NCBI GenBank assembly: GCA_024516035.1
Contig: CM044960.1
Coordinates: forward strand, 18,422,183-18,486,182
DNA from: Bactericera cockerelli
Lineage: Eukaryota; Arthropoda; Insecta; Hemiptera; Triozidae
Length of the DNA stretch: 64,000 bases
Reading direction: 5' to 3'
The position numbers and the translations under genes are program-made. Of the stretch, positions 31,108-43,679 are shown one piece after another. How positions within the stretch are numbered: position 1 is the first letter of the stretch; every line of letters starts with the position of its first letter. The notes under the pieces were generated by a model that made no database searches, was not told the DNA's origin, and was given only the letters and a program-made list of their open reading frames with translations.

Positions 31108-32572
31108 CCTATCGCTTCTTATTTCCATCAGCATCGCTCTCTCTCTCCTATTTCTGTCTCTCTGCATTTCTCTACATTTTTTCAGACTCTATCTTTCTAT
31201 TTATCTCTCAAGATGAAATCGTCTTTCCTTGCTTCTAAACGATGTTTCTTCCTCTCACTGTCTTATTCACTCATTGAAACAATAGCCATTTCAGATGTTT
31301 CTGGTCTGTGTTGCACCTTGTCCATCACTTACAATACCTTTTTCTGATTGGTAAGTAGAAACACGGTACTTCCCATTGGAGTGATATAGGTCAACACCAG
31401 AACACCGAAAGATATCCCTTGCTAAGTCGGTTTCAAGTGAAAGACTTGAGCCCACCCTGCCGGTACAAAGTCTAAAGCATTAACCACCATAAAGAGTGTT
31501 ATTATGAGCCTACAACATAACATCACTACTATGATTACCACTTTGGTGGTCATTTTAGATTAGAAATTTAGTACAAACATTGAGAGAGAGAGAGAGAGAA
31601 AGCGAGAGAGCTTGTGGGTAGTAAATCTAGAATAAAATTAGCATACACATAGTGATAAGCCATTTATTCGCTAAATACACTATCCCAACCCTTTCAAAGT
31701 ATCTTGCCGTAAATCCCATTCGCCTATTTTATGCAAATTAGGGGTCCAGTCTGTGTATCGCCAACATGAAAAAGGCTCGAAACTCGAAAATATAGGTAAT
31801 ATTTTGCCGAGTTCAATGGACCTAGGAAATTATTTTGCTTATGTCTATTATTCTACCCAAACAAGGGAACGCCTATTTATCAGAATTTAATCAGACATTG
31901 GATAAACACCTTAACTACTAAACTTAAATAATATGGACAGATTATCTCCTTCTATTTTTTACGTTTTTCATGTAGATAATTATGTTGTTTAAAAAAAGTA
32001 AAACAACTACTCGTAAATATGTATGTTTTTTGAATGCAATAATATAAATATATAATTGTTATAAAAGAGGGTAATATAAAAGTCCTCTAATTCACTACAT
32101 ATCACTAATAAAAGATTATTTTATCTGTTTTTGTCAGCATCAATAAAAACTAAAAGAAGAGCAGTTTCTTTTCTTCTATCTTCTTTACTTTGACTGATTT
32201 TACCACTCCTTTTCTCTTTATAACTCGTTCTCTCTGCCCAAGTTAGTTCTTTGTCTCTAGGTTTGTGTTTTTTTTTTTATCTTCCAAGCCATAAAAGATA
32301 TTAAAGCGAGTAGACAAGTTGCAGGATGGATGAAAAGTTTGAACTTTTAAGAAGAAGGCATAGTGAAGAAACGAAGGCGAAGGAAACTATGCCTATTTGG
32401 TTTGAGACGGTTTACACAATAGGTAATCAAAGTGTGTAGCTATTTCATGGTGGTGTAAATCGTGTAAGGTTTACGTACGGATGCTATTGAGACCTATGAA
32501 CACCCAGAAACAATGTCTACCCTTATATTGTGGAGTAGTCATTGTGTTGTGAACATTATTATATTACGAGTA
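29307..32572. other. AT-rich intergenic DNA with simple repeats
   Basis: A (GT)n tract lies at about 30800-30856, a (CT)n tract at 31077-31103 and a (GA)n tract at 31581-31610. 30860-31240 is pyrimidine-rich. 31470-31505 may be a fragment of the SINE family at 5227. No gene recognised. Confidence 0.5.
30800..30856. repeat. (GT)n microsatellite
   Basis: Alternating GTGTGT with a central GAGAGAGA interruption. The open frames starting here are artefacts of it. Confidence 0.85.
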
Positions 32573-34227
32573 TACAGGGTGTCCCACCAAACTTGGACAC
32601 CTCAAATTACTCGGCCCCTGAAAGAGTTTTTGAAAAATAAAAAATCCTAGGGTACATGGTCTAATTATGCGGTTTCAGTCATGAAATTTTTTTTATACAG
32701 GGTGGTTCAAAAGTCAGAAATTGAGGTGTCAACTTTCGATTTTTAAATGGATTGACCTAAATTTTATTTGATAATTTTACTTCTAAATGGTTCCTGAATA
32801 CTTTTTTAAACAAAAATTTTACATACAGGGTGGTTTTTTTTTCGACCAATTTTTTTTCTAAAACTCGAATAACTCAAGTTTGTTTAATTTTTTCGATAAC
32901 AAGAATAGAGAGTGTTTGTGTAATAAAAACACGCATTTTTAATTGGCATCAATTTTTTTTATACAGGGTGGTTCACAAGTGAAATAATGACTTGATTTTT
33001 TTTAAAACCGAGTTTTTTTGATTTTTTATTTAGGATTAATAATTCTCGTCTAATTTTACACATTTTTCGTTAGTCATAACGAAAAGCAAAACTAAAGTGT
33101 TGTACAGGGTGAGACAATATTTTTTTTGTAACACCCTGTATATGGACAGTCAAAGAGACGCAAAATTAAATATAAAGACTAAATATGCAAGAAAACTTCG
33201 ATTTTTAATTAAACTAAAAAGTTATGGTGTTTTAACTAATATTGTTGCATGGACCACCCTGTAGATATTTTCTTATACTATCATGTAGGTACTCGAAGTT
33301 GTATAAAATCCAACGAAGACTACGAATCGTGGGGGAAAAACAAATAAAAAACACGAATTTGAAGCCATTTTCAATTTGGTGTCCACACTGAATGATTTTA
33401 AAACTTGAAATAAAAAGTAGGTAGGTCTAGACACAAAAATGAAAATGACTTTTTGAATTCATTTTTTTCTTTCAGATTTGGACTCCTCGTTGAATTTTAG
33501 ACAGTTTCGCCTACCCAATGATGGTTTAAGAAAATATCTACAGGGTGGTCCATGCGACAATATTAGTTAAAACACCATAACTTTTTAGTTTAATTAAAAA
33601 TCAAAGTTTTCTTGCATATTTAGTCTTTATATTTAATTTTGCGTCTCTTTGACTGCCCATATACAGGGTGTTACAAAAAAAATATGTCTCACCCTGTACA
33701 ACACTTTAGTTTTGTTTTTCGATATGACTAACGAAAAATGTGTAAAATTGGACGAGAATTATTAATCCTAAATAAAAAATCAAAAAAACTGGGTTTAAAA
33801 AAAAATCAAGTCATTATTTCACTTGTGAACCACCCTGTATAAAAAAAATTGATGCCAATTGAAAATGCGTGTTTTCATTACACAAACACTCTCTATTCTT
33901 GTTATCGAAAAAATTACACAAACATGAGTTATTCGAGATTTAGAAAAAAAATTGGTCGAAAAAAAACCACCCTGTATGTAAAATTTTTGTTTAAAAAAGT
34001 ACTCAAGAACCATTTAGACGTAAAATTATCAAATAAAATTCAGGTCGATCTATTTAAAAATCGAAAGTTGACACCTCAATTTCTGACTTTTGAACCACCC
34101 TGTATAAAAAAAATTTCATTACTGAAACCGCATAATTAGACCATGTACTCTAGAATTTTTTATTTTTCAAAAACTCTTTCAAGGGCCGAGTAATTTGAGG
34201 TGTCCAAGTTTGGTGGGACACCCTGTA
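32573..34227. mobile_element. large foldback element, about 700-bp inverted arms
   Basis: Left arm 32573-33273 and right arm 33530-34227 are reverse complements at roughly 95% identity, separated by about 256 bases. The outer ends are TACAGGGTGTCCCACCAAAC and its complement. Within each arm the end-like motif TACAGGGTG recurs every 120-140 bases (left arm: 32573, 32696, 32824, 32961 and 33103, then inverted CACCCTGTA at 33132 and 33254). No transposase is present, so it must be non-autonomous. TA lies outside both ends. Confidence 0.85.
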
Positions 34228-37200
34228 TACATTTTTTTTTGTTCCCATGAAGTACTAGTGTCTCGAGCCAGGTATCTTATTTTTATATATATTTTTTTTA
34301 TTTAATTAGCTGAATCTTTTGGAAAATTGACACCATAAAATAATACAAACTGTCTTTATGAACTGAAATGGATTTTAGCTCAATTTCACATGTGGTTCTT
34401 GAGTTATACTTATTCATAAATAGCGTATTCTTTGAGGTTCAAAATTCTAGCCTGCACTCACGTATCATTATGTAAAGTGATAATATTTTACAGCGTAGTA
34501 TCTTTTCTTTGCTAAGGGCAAAGATTATCAAAACGTAAATCTTGGCAGAAAATCTGCAAGTGCCATGTGAACCTTGTAGCAAATATATTCGAATGGAAGA
34601 ATGTAGAAGGGGCAAAAAAACAAGGAGCAGGATGATAAGGGTGGAAGAGAAGGAGATAATGGAGACAGAAGTTAAAGCAAAAGTGAAGGACGAAGAAGAA
34701 AGCAAGAAAGAGAAGAACAGACGGATAATGAATAGAACCAGAGAGAAAGGAACGTGAAAAAATGAATAGAACTATTGGATATAGAGAGAGAAACAATTGC
34801 GAAAACAATAGAAGTGTCAGTAAAGAGAGAAGGAGGAAGAATAAAAAGAATCAAAACTCAGAAAAAAACAAGGAATATTGTATAATGATAGTGAAATAGT
34901 GGGTACCGTAGTAAAAGGAGAAATAGGAAGTAAAACTAAAAATACACTGCCAATTATGGACACAATACTTTCTCGTGATTGGTTCACATTGTATACACGT
35001 GGCAATTTTGGGTTTTTATATGAAATCACTTGTATCTCCAAAACCTCCTTACTGATTTTCTTCAAAATTGTTTTAAATCGTAGAATATTGTTTTTTCTAT
35101 ATTTTAGATCCCACAAAAATCTGTATGACCTTATTTTTACACTTTTTAGTCAAAATGTTCAGCTTTCCATACCAGATCTGAATCATAATTTATTAAGAAG
35201 GGAAAAGGAAAAAAAATCGTAGTAAATTTGAAATTATAGACCTACGCCTGCGAACTATAACTAGATTCTGCGAATTGTTTAAAATGAGGAAATGGCTCTG
35301 GACTCGAACTTATGAATCGTGAATGCGAACATTCCTATTCGTTTTGCTCTTGGTCTTGCCAAGTTAAGGGACCTAAGAGAGTGAAATACTCAAGGATGTT
35401 TACGGGAAAAGACAGAAGTGTAACAGACACAAGAGAAGCTTCCGAGTTCAAAGCAATTCACAAGAAATGAACGTAGATGTTTAGAAGGACATTGAAGAGA
35501 AGGAAATGGGAATAAGTCAGATCAAATAGGAGAGACAGAGAGGGAAGATAATTTCTCAACATGAAGGCAACACGTACAAAAGTCAAAGACGTGAGTACAA
35601 CACTGTCTCTATCTTCTCATTCTCTCTTCCTTTCAATCGATGGGAGGAAACTATCTCCCGAACAATCCAAACATCGAATATTAAGACAAAACAGGGAAGA
35701 CAAGGGTCCTGCTTTTCTGAAGGACACGACTTCCCAAGCTCCGCACATGTCTTTCTCTTTAGATTCCAACTGATGTTTTGTTATTGAGAAAGAAAAAAGA
35801 TTTGGGGATTTTCTAAAAAAAAAAAAAAAAATATATTTCTATGGATTTTCAAACAATTTCATACAATTTCTAGCACATGACATTGAGTTTAATCAAAATA
35901 ATTTAAATAATATTGTTGTAAACATGTAAACAGTTAAACACACTAAAAAGATAAATGAATTTTTAAGAATACCCAAAGAATAATCAAATAAGTATTTGCG
36001 ATGAAACACTGAGAAAAACACAATAATTGAATCTGAATTACTCTTAGGTACCGGGTACCTCTCAAATGATCGAATTAATGTCTAACTTCTCTCTCTAACC
36101 TTTTAAATTATCCGGTAAATCACAAACCATGCATTATTTCTTAAACACACCACAATGTTGTATGTATGTTCGTTAGTATGTATGTAGCTTTCTACATACT
36201 ATATGCACCAGCACAACATCTTACTTTTCTATCTGTTTCAAGTGAGGACTTGAGGAGACGTGGCGGACGTGACATCCTACTCTTGATAAAAATTAGAAAA
36301 TACGCTCTCAAGGCTCAAGGAGCCTCTTAAGCCTCCATCCAGATTTTTCTCGCACCTTCTGCGTCTTTTAAACAAAACAATACATATTATTAATCAAAAT
36401 TTCAGTCCTTTCAGTGCTTAAACCGTTCATTAGTAGTATTTTTTTGACACTTTTTCTTTTTGTTGGAACAACAGTAAAAATTGACAGTAACTATTTTCCT
36501 TGAAAAGGTATTTTATTTTCCCCGCTTTCACTACAACATCTTCCTTCTTTACTTTCATTTATTTACAAAGAATATTTGCAATGCATTGTTTCTCACTCTT
36601 GTCTTGTTTACTCGATTCAAAGATAAAGACAGAAATAGAAACAAAGAGAGGGAGTGAGGGAGATAAAGAGAGACGGTTTGGCGAAGCAGAGGAAATAGAT
36701 AAAACGGTGTGAATTTGAGAAAATAATGGGGTAAAAAATTAAAAGAGGAGGAGGGGCAGAAAATAAAAGCAGTATTTTAGTACACTAATTGAAATGTAGA
36801 ATATTGTGTTAAATAAAAATAATATTATTACGGTAGTGAAAAAGGAAATAAATAATTGAGATAAAATTAATGAGGATAATAAAATACCTATGTTCAAAAA
36901 GTGGAAAGCAAGTTTGAAGAAAAAATTCATGTAACACTGACCTAATTATTGTACTTTCCAGGCAGGGTATTGCCATGGTATATTACCTACTACATTATGT
37001 AAGGTCTTGATGAGCTGATTTGAATAGTGACTTCCTACTTCCTACGCCATTATCTCTATGACAGTGCTGGAAACAGCGATGGATTTTTTCCAATGAACAC
37101 TTTTTTCCAATGAATATGTCCTTTTTTGGTATAATTGGCTTGCTATACAGATACAGACAGACAACACACTCACTTTTGAATCCTGAATGAGATCCTTTCT

Positions 37201-37640
37201 CTCTCTCTGATCCCACAGCCCACAGGTGTAGTTCTAAATCCCTATCTTACCCATTTGAACTCAGCCCGTCCCAACTATCTCTCCTCCCATTCTATCCCTC
37301 CCAGACACCCCTCCTCGCACTAATACGAGGATTACGACGTGTCACTCACGGGGCTGCCTCACAACACGTCTCACCTTGCTACGTGACTTAATTAAATTCG
37401 AATATCAACTTTTTGTTGCGAAAAATTGGAGTTTTTTTTACCATGTTCTGTCTATCATGGAATAGAAAAGTACGGCTCTTATATCCTTGCTTTGCCTGGG
37501 GACTTGGGTAACTGCTTAATTGAGTTTGACGTTTTTTGTCTGCTGAGCTTAAAGAGATGAGCAAAATGGAGTAAATAACTAAATACCCACCTAAGCCAGG
37601 ATCCAGTTCTGCCCTTTACTATCGAAACAAATATTACATA
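34228..37640. other. AT-rich intergenic DNA
   Basis: 34580-34860 is purine-rich on the plus strand. No protein family is recognised in any open frame. Confidence 0.45.
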
Positions 37641-37832
37641 GGTGAATCCCCCAGCGATGGGAGGTTCACCCTTCCATCGCTAGAAACTTACAAACCAGCT
37701 ACCCACATTAACCTCGCCCAACCTGAGTTAGGCCGGGAATAGTCAACATCAAGAGGGTTCGATTCTGAATGGGCAGGTCACCTATCCAAGTTTTAAACTC
37801 GCTGGACGTAAATTCTATGTGCCACGCTTGCT
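37641..37832 (-). repeat. 5S-headed SINE, diverged copy
   Basis: The minus-strand body CCTAACTCAGGTTGGGCGAG and the 5S-derived ACTTGGATAGGTGACCTGCC (C-box region) are recognisable. The head retains the 5S C box, unlike the copy at 3004. Confidence 0.7.
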
Positions 37833-37929
37833 ACCAAATGTTTTTAATTTAACTAAACAACAAGATCTTCACAAGTTCACAAGCTGTTTACATTCGGTGT
37901 AATATTATCAAAATTTCTCGCCAGTCTTC

Positions 37930-38048
37930 GCCAACGTTCATATCACGTTGAATACACCAGTTCTCGTCCGATCACTGAAGTTAAGCAACGTCGAGTGTGG
38001 ATAGTACTTGGATGGGTGACCGCTTGGGAACACCATGTAATGTTGGCG
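37930..38048 (+). rRNA. 5S ribosomal RNA, solitary full-length copy, possibly pseudogene
   Basis: Starts GCCAACGTTCATATCACGTT and ends GTTGGC, so the ends can pair as helix I. The internal RNA polymerase III regions are readable: GAAGTTAAGCAACGTCG (A box) and TACTTGGATGGGTGACCGC (C box). A T5 terminator follows at once. About 119 bases, the normal length. Several differences from typical insect 5S (ACACCAGTTCTC, ATCACTGAAG, GTCGAGTGTGGATAG) suggest a diverged copy. No SINE body follows, so it is not one of the 5S-headed SINEs. Only one copy is seen, whereas functional 5S genes are usually in arrays. Confidence 0.8.
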
Positions 38049-38423
38049 ACTTTTTGTCTTAGGGACTTATCAGCAGATAGTGAGGGATCCTGTCAGTGGA
38101 ATTTTTTGTAATAGTTATTTTTGAAAAAAACCTGTATCATGTATCAGGGTTCTATTCTTTGTCATACTAACTTTCTGCATAACTACCCTGAATCTCAAAC
38201 ACAACCACTACTCTCTCATCACTCTCACCACAAGAAAAAGATTTAATTACAAAGCTTTACTCAGAATCACTCCTCTTCCTTCCTCCCTCAACTGTCTCTT
38301 AACATTATCCTCCGTGTGTCCTCTGCCTCCTCCCCTTCACCCTCTGAGGTATATCATCCCCCACCCTCCTACATGTCATCACTCTGAAGCGTCATATCCC
38401 CCCCCGCGCCTTTGTTGTGTTAA
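38049..38423. other. intergenic, pyrimidine-rich
   Basis: 38200-38410 is C/T-rich on the plus strand. No gene. Confidence 0.45.
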
Positions 38424-39037
38424 ATCCCCCAAAAAACACTACGTGTACAAATAGTCGTCAAGTGTTGGAATGATAAAAAAGAACTGATATCAAAAACGTC
38501 AATTTTCTATGTTTGAAGGAATTATTTTTCACGTAATTAGTCTCTTGATAATTCAACCAAAATAATAGCCTCACAACAACAATACACCTTTGAGCAAACT
38601 TCGATTTGGTATTTTGAGAATTTAACCAATAAAATAGCCACTCAACAAAACAATGCTCTTGTAAGAACAATGTTGCATAGTTACAGAACCACGTCCTTGA
38701 CTGCACACTGTTTTGTTAGTAAATTACTACACATAAATTTCAGAACAAAACAGTGTGCAGTCAAGGACGTGGTTCTGTAACTATGCAACATTGTTCTTAC
38801 AAGAGCATTGTTTTGTTGAGTGGCTATTTTATTGGTTAAATTCTCAAAATACCAAATCGAAGTTTGCTCAAAGGTGTATTGTTGTTGTGAGGCTATTATT
38901 TTGGTTGAATTATCAAGAGACTGATTACGTGAAAAATAATTCCTTCAAACATAGAAAATTGACGTTTTTGATATCAGTTCTTTTTTATCATTCCAACACT
39001 TGACGACTATTTGTACACGTAGTGTTTTTTGGGGGAT
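38424..39037. mobile_element. near-perfect palindrome, 294-bp arms and 26-base loop
   Basis: Arms 38424-38717 and 38744-39037 match as reverse complements with a single mismatch noticed (near 38540/38922). The ends are ATCCCCCAAAAAACACTACG and its complement. The two identical 82-codon open frames, one per strand, are mirror images and not separate genes. It looks like a young MITE or foldback. Confidence 0.85.
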
Positions 39038-39121
39038 ATCACTACTTTTTGATTTAATTGATTTTCCAGATTAATCAAAAAAAATGTCTGTATATATGTT
39101 CACAAAAATAAGCATACTTTA

Positions 39122-39319
39122 ATTAAATTTAAAGAAAGTAAATACTCCCTCAGAACAGCAACACCTGTTACTATGAAATGTAAAACAAGCAAAGCTCAAA
39201 AATGTCTACACTACCTAGGAATAAAAATGTATGAAACTTTACCCGCCACCTTAAAAAGTATAGATAATACTGATCGATTTAAAATTGAACTCAAAAAATG
39301 GCTCATAGAAAACCTATAG
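39122..39319 (+). pseudogene. LINE reverse-transcriptase ORF, C-terminal remnant
   Basis: 65 codons ending in TAG read KYSLRTATPVTMKCKTSKAQ, then YLGIKMYETLPATLKSIDN and RFKIELKKWL. This resembles the extreme C-terminus of non-LTR retrotransposon polymerases (the YxxLPxxLKxIxxxxxFKxxLKxxL pattern). It is 5'-truncated and followed by an AT-rich 3' UTR ending in ACAAATTACAAATT repeats near 39730. Confidence 0.65.
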
Positions 39320-39731
39320 GTAATTTTTTTTTTATTATTACAATCTCAAATGTTAAAATAAAATATTAATATTATTATTGCATCAATATACTTATATTCT
39401 ATTCGCATAAAGTCTACATTAAATTGAATAAGTCATCCCACTCATTATGATAATAAGAAAACGTAACCAGCTCATAATACAAGAGAATCAATATCTCTTA
39501 GTATGAGCTGTGTAGCAGTATTATAACTAAACAATCTATTCAACACAGATAGGTACTTCGAAACATAAGTATACAAGTAAACATTATTACATTATTAAGA
39601 ATATTTGTGTAAGTTATGTATCTATTCTTTTATTGTACTTTCACCTTTTTAATATATTTATTTATTGTACCTTAATATTGTACCTATCATGTATATCAAT
39701 TGATGCAAATAAAATTACAAATTACAAATTT
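39319..39731 (+). mobile_element. LINE 3' UTR and short tandem tail
   Basis: Continues from the remnant ORF to a terminal AAATTACAAATTACAAATT, a microsatellite-like tail typical of some LINE clades. Confidence 0.5.
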
Positions 39732-40084
39732 GATAGATGAAATAAAAACTAATCAACAATCAACAGATAAAAGAAAAAAGACTTTTAATTTAAGGATGTT
39801 GCGATACGCAGTAATATTATAAGACTATCATATAAAATGTTGGGTAATTTATATTGGAGTACGAGTAGTGAGGTGACACTACCTTGTTTAATGAAAAAAG
39901 TTATAATGAGTTGCATGCTCGAAAATTATATTGTGACCCAAGTACTGTTCTGTAAATAATTACAATTGCAAGGAGGAAAAAAAACCTTGAAAAGATGCTG
40001 GAAGAATATTTCATAGTACTTGCTGAATATTATTCATAGATAATATCGGAATAATTAAGTACCTACCTCTCTCTGCTGGACCCA

Positions 40085-40400
40085 GTTTTAGAGATGGGTA
40101 TTTGGGTAGTATTGTAATTGTAATACCGAGTATTTCATAGATCCGGTACCCGGTATGCTACCCGGCCCGGGTGTGTAATACCAAGTATTTAATAGATACT
40201 TCAATACGTCGGTACTCGGTTCCAGTGAGTAATACCGAGTATTTCATAAAACCGCTACCCAGTACGGTACGCGGATCCAGTGTGTTATACCGTCGCCAGT
40301 GTTGTGCTCGGGTACCTAATTTTATTTTGTGCCCGGTACGGGTACTTTTGTAACAGTACCCGGTATTTTTTGGGTACTTTTCGGGTACGTTATCCTTATC
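40085..40400. repeat. degenerate repeats of GGTACCCGGTAT / TAATACCGAGTATTTCAT
   Basis: Units such as GTAATACCGAGTATTTCATA and CCGGTACCCGGTAT recur several times, in both orientations. Probably the end of an unidentified DNA transposon. Confidence 0.5.
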
Positions 40401-40939
40401 CATAGTAATAAGATTTGTCTAAATTATTTTAACGACCAAACTAAATAAAATACCAAAAAGCCTTCAATGAAGTCTTGAACTCCAAGTTTCAGGTTAAAAG
40501 TGTAGTAAGCTAGATTTTATTATTATTTAAAATTACTATTAATGTTAATTTATTATTGTTATCACAATCAGGAAATAAAAACATACATTTATTAAAAATA
40601 AGGCTTACTCCTTTTTAATTTAAGTATGAATTTGTGAACAAAAAATAACTAGAATGTAGAAAAAATAGTATTCTACCATATATTCGTATGTAAAACAAAT
40701 TTGAAGAAAATCGGTTCAGTGGTTTTGGAGATACAAATGATTTAGTCGAAAAAATCAAAATTGCCACGTGTATACAATGTGAAACAATCACGAGGAAGTA
40801 TTGTGTCCAAAATTGGCAGTGTTTTTTTATTTATATTTATATACATGGTACATATTTCTAAATTTTGAATGAGATCTATGTAATTTACGATTCAAAATAC
40901 AAAAGTATTGATCCAAATGAATGCTTTATTTGGACTGTC

Positions 40940-41265
40940 AGTGGCCAGCGTAATGGTTGTATCTCCTGCCCGTAGTCCAGACATTTCGAGTTCGATTCCC
41001 GGTTGTTGCAGACTTTTCTAATATTTTTTCCCCTCTAAAGACGTGAGTCTGGAATCACAGCCGTTGTCCAGACATTTCGAGTTCGATTCCCGGTTGTTGC
41101 AGACTTTTCTAATATTTTTTTTCCCTCTAAACACGTGAGTCTGGAATCACAGCCCTACCCAGGCTGGGTGAGGTAAATGTAGGTAGCTGGAACGATTCCC
41201 AGCGAATGGAGGGTAAAACCCTTCGTACTGACTAGTTCAAATCAGGACGTTAAAACCAATAATAC
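40940..41265 (+). repeat. tRNA-headed SINE sharing the 5S-SINE body, with internal duplication
   Basis: The tRNA-like head has the B box GAGTTCGATTCCCGG. A segment of about 91 bases containing it is tandemly duplicated (about 40970-41060 and 41061-41152). The body CCTACCCAGGCTGGGTGAGG, GCGAATGGAGGGTAAAACCC and the end GGACGTTAAAACC are shared with the 5S-headed SINEs. Confidence 0.8.
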
Positions 41266-42009
41266 AATCAACTGGTCAAAAATGAACTCGTTAAAAAACG
41301 GACAACTCTGTTTCGTGGTTTTGTTTACAATACAATTTTATTTATATTATGTACCTATGTACATTGTACATGGTAGGTAGATGGAAATTCGATCTTGGTA
41401 AAATAAAGAGGGAAATGAAAGTACCGAGTATTATTGTATGTTCCGAAATTGCCTCTTCCTATGGCTCTAAGAAATATTGACCCATATATTTGCCTAACTT
41501 CGAGTTACTAAACATGGTGTCAATTCAGCATAATCAGTAGGTAGATATAAACAGAAGAAGTGAGAAATTATACTAGATATACATTGAATAATTATAAATT
41601 AATAAGCAAGCATATGTATATCCATGGAATATACCCTGAAATTTTCAACTCGATTGGACAAAAAATGCAACTTATATCATGTTACATACGACTTATATCA
41701 TGTTAGGTAGATGGAAAATTAGATTGTGACAAATCAATGTTGATCGAGTTAAACCATACTCACTTCGTTCGAATTTATTTATTTATCGTATGGCTTTATT
41801 ACACATCTCAAAGATATAATATCTAGTAAACTTGATCAGGAAATCTGATGGCAGTGATTGTCTGATCGCCAAAATTGTCAGTACTTTAGCCGCATGTCAA
41901 TGCGTTGCCCAGGGTGAACCACGAGGAGGCGTATTTACATTTCACCTACGTACACTTCGTTCGAAATTAAACGGTCATAGGAGGTTGACTCAAACTACCA
42001 ACTACTGTT

Positions 42010-42140
42010 TTTTTTTTCTCACGAGAAAGGACATCCAAAGTACAGACTAAAAAAAAATTCTACCTAGCCGGGATTCGAACCCAGGTCACCTTGCAAACTT
42101 TGTGTTTAACCTACAATAGTCGACGACCACAGAGACTGCT
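42010..42140 (-). repeat. tRNA-derived SINE, truncated (11852 family)
   Basis: Minus-strand ACCTGGGTTCGAATCCCGGC and the adjacent body TGTACTTTGGATGTCCTTTC are recognisable. Confidence 0.6.
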
Positions 42141-43440
42141 CAATACATAATATTTTATTATAATTTATCATTGTTTTGATCTACATTAATCAATATTTTT
42201 CCTCATACTGGCCAATATTTTGTACACTTCTCATAATTATTATAGACCTAGTTTACCTCTTGATATAGAAATCTCTGAATGAAGTTATATAACGTTATTA
42301 TTCCCCCATTAATTAAATGGTCTGCTGGCAGCTTGGATGAAGCAAAGATGATTTCATCCCACCCGTATTTTAAGTTATATGTGAGGCGAAGATTTTTTGT
42401 TACTCTCATAAATCTAAATTCAGTTTTTTTTTTATGTCTTCGCTGATTTTTCTAAAATTTTATTTACATCGTAGTATAATTCTGCGTAATTAGATCTTTA
42501 GAAAGAACCTTCAGTCATCAACTTGGGATAACTAGGCGTGCCTCCAGGGTTCATTATAGATATTACTTTAGAGGGCTTTAAAGACTTTTCTACTTGTTTC
42601 AACCATCTGAAATTAACTGATCTTATTCCCTTTGACTAGACCTTTCTAAAAACACCAGAAATACATCTCTAGGATAACAATAGACGGCTCTGGGCTCCAA
42701 AATAAGTATTCCTTTCAAAGGCTCTAACTCAAGTTTGGTCCAGTGTAATACTTTGGTTATATTTTTATATTTTTTCCTATGATAAGGCCTTTCGAAAAAT
42801 ACCAGAATCGCAGCTCCAAGATAACCAGGGGCGGCTCTGTGCAATTTTCCGGTTTTATTTTAGAAGACTATATCTCCTATCCTATAAAAAATAAATACTT
42901 GAAACTATAAAAGGTATGCAGAAATAAAAATTTTCTATCCAAAAACGTAGCTCACGTCTTTCCACGACAAGCACACATTGCTGTACCCTTGACAGAAAAT
43001 TGGTCTGAAGAAAAAAAAAACCTGTATGAATATTTTAATGAAATTCAAGATTTTCGGCGTGGCCAGAAAACGACTTTAACTGTACGTAGGAACCTCGCGC
43101 TTTCGTGAAACATAATCTATTTTCGCGTCTCATTACGAATTTGAATTAAAAATTGATAAAAGTTAGCGCGAAGTGGGCGAAAACAATAAAACAAAATACA
43201 TATAAACTCTGTTTCGTGTTAATATAGGCCGGTGGGCTGGCGCTACTTGACGAGCGCTCGCCTACCGGCGAGCTTGATATCAAAGTCTCCGCAGACTGTG
43301 TTGGCAAAACCGCACGAGTTAGAGTTTCGCTTTAGAGTAGAACTTGAAAATGAGACTTGTACGTATGTATTTAATTTATAAAATTTATATAGCATAGGTA
43401 TGATTTTAAGGCTGGTAATTCTAGGGACTGTAGACCTCAA
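42141..43440. other. AT-rich intergenic DNA
   Basis: Two related segments of about 60 bases (near 42635 and 42787) share CTTTC(T/G)AAAAA.ACCAGAA and GGCTCTG. No gene. Confidence 0.4.
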
Positions 43441-43620
43441 GAAGACCTAACACCTAGAAAAAGAGGCAGACCCCGAAAGCGATGGATAGATGGAGTCCAG
43501 AGATGGTACAATGAACTTAAACCACCCGTAAGTCTTATAAATTGGGAAACATTTGCGCAGGACAGACTACAATGGAGGCAGCTGGTTCATGGAGGTTTTG
43601 GATCCCCGCGACCTGTTTAA
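43441..43620 (+). pseudogene. LINE ORF2 C-terminal remnant
   Basis: 59 codons ending TAA: EDLTPRKRGRPRKRWIDG, then QRWYNELK and WETFAQDRLQWRQLVHGG. This is the common C-terminus of endonuclease-reverse-transcriptase LINEs (RGRPxxRWxDxV ... A.DRxxWRxLV). It is followed by an AATAAGAAAGTAAGTAGACC duplicated tail. Confidence 0.75.
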
Positions 43621-43679
43621 ACCCAACAATAAGAAAGTAAGTAGACCTCAAAACAATAAGAAAGTAAGTAAGTAGACCT

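Noticed and set aside
38458..39003. Two identical 82-codon frames on opposite strands
   Set aside because: They are the mirror-image arms of one palindrome and start at non-ATG or chance codons; no family match.
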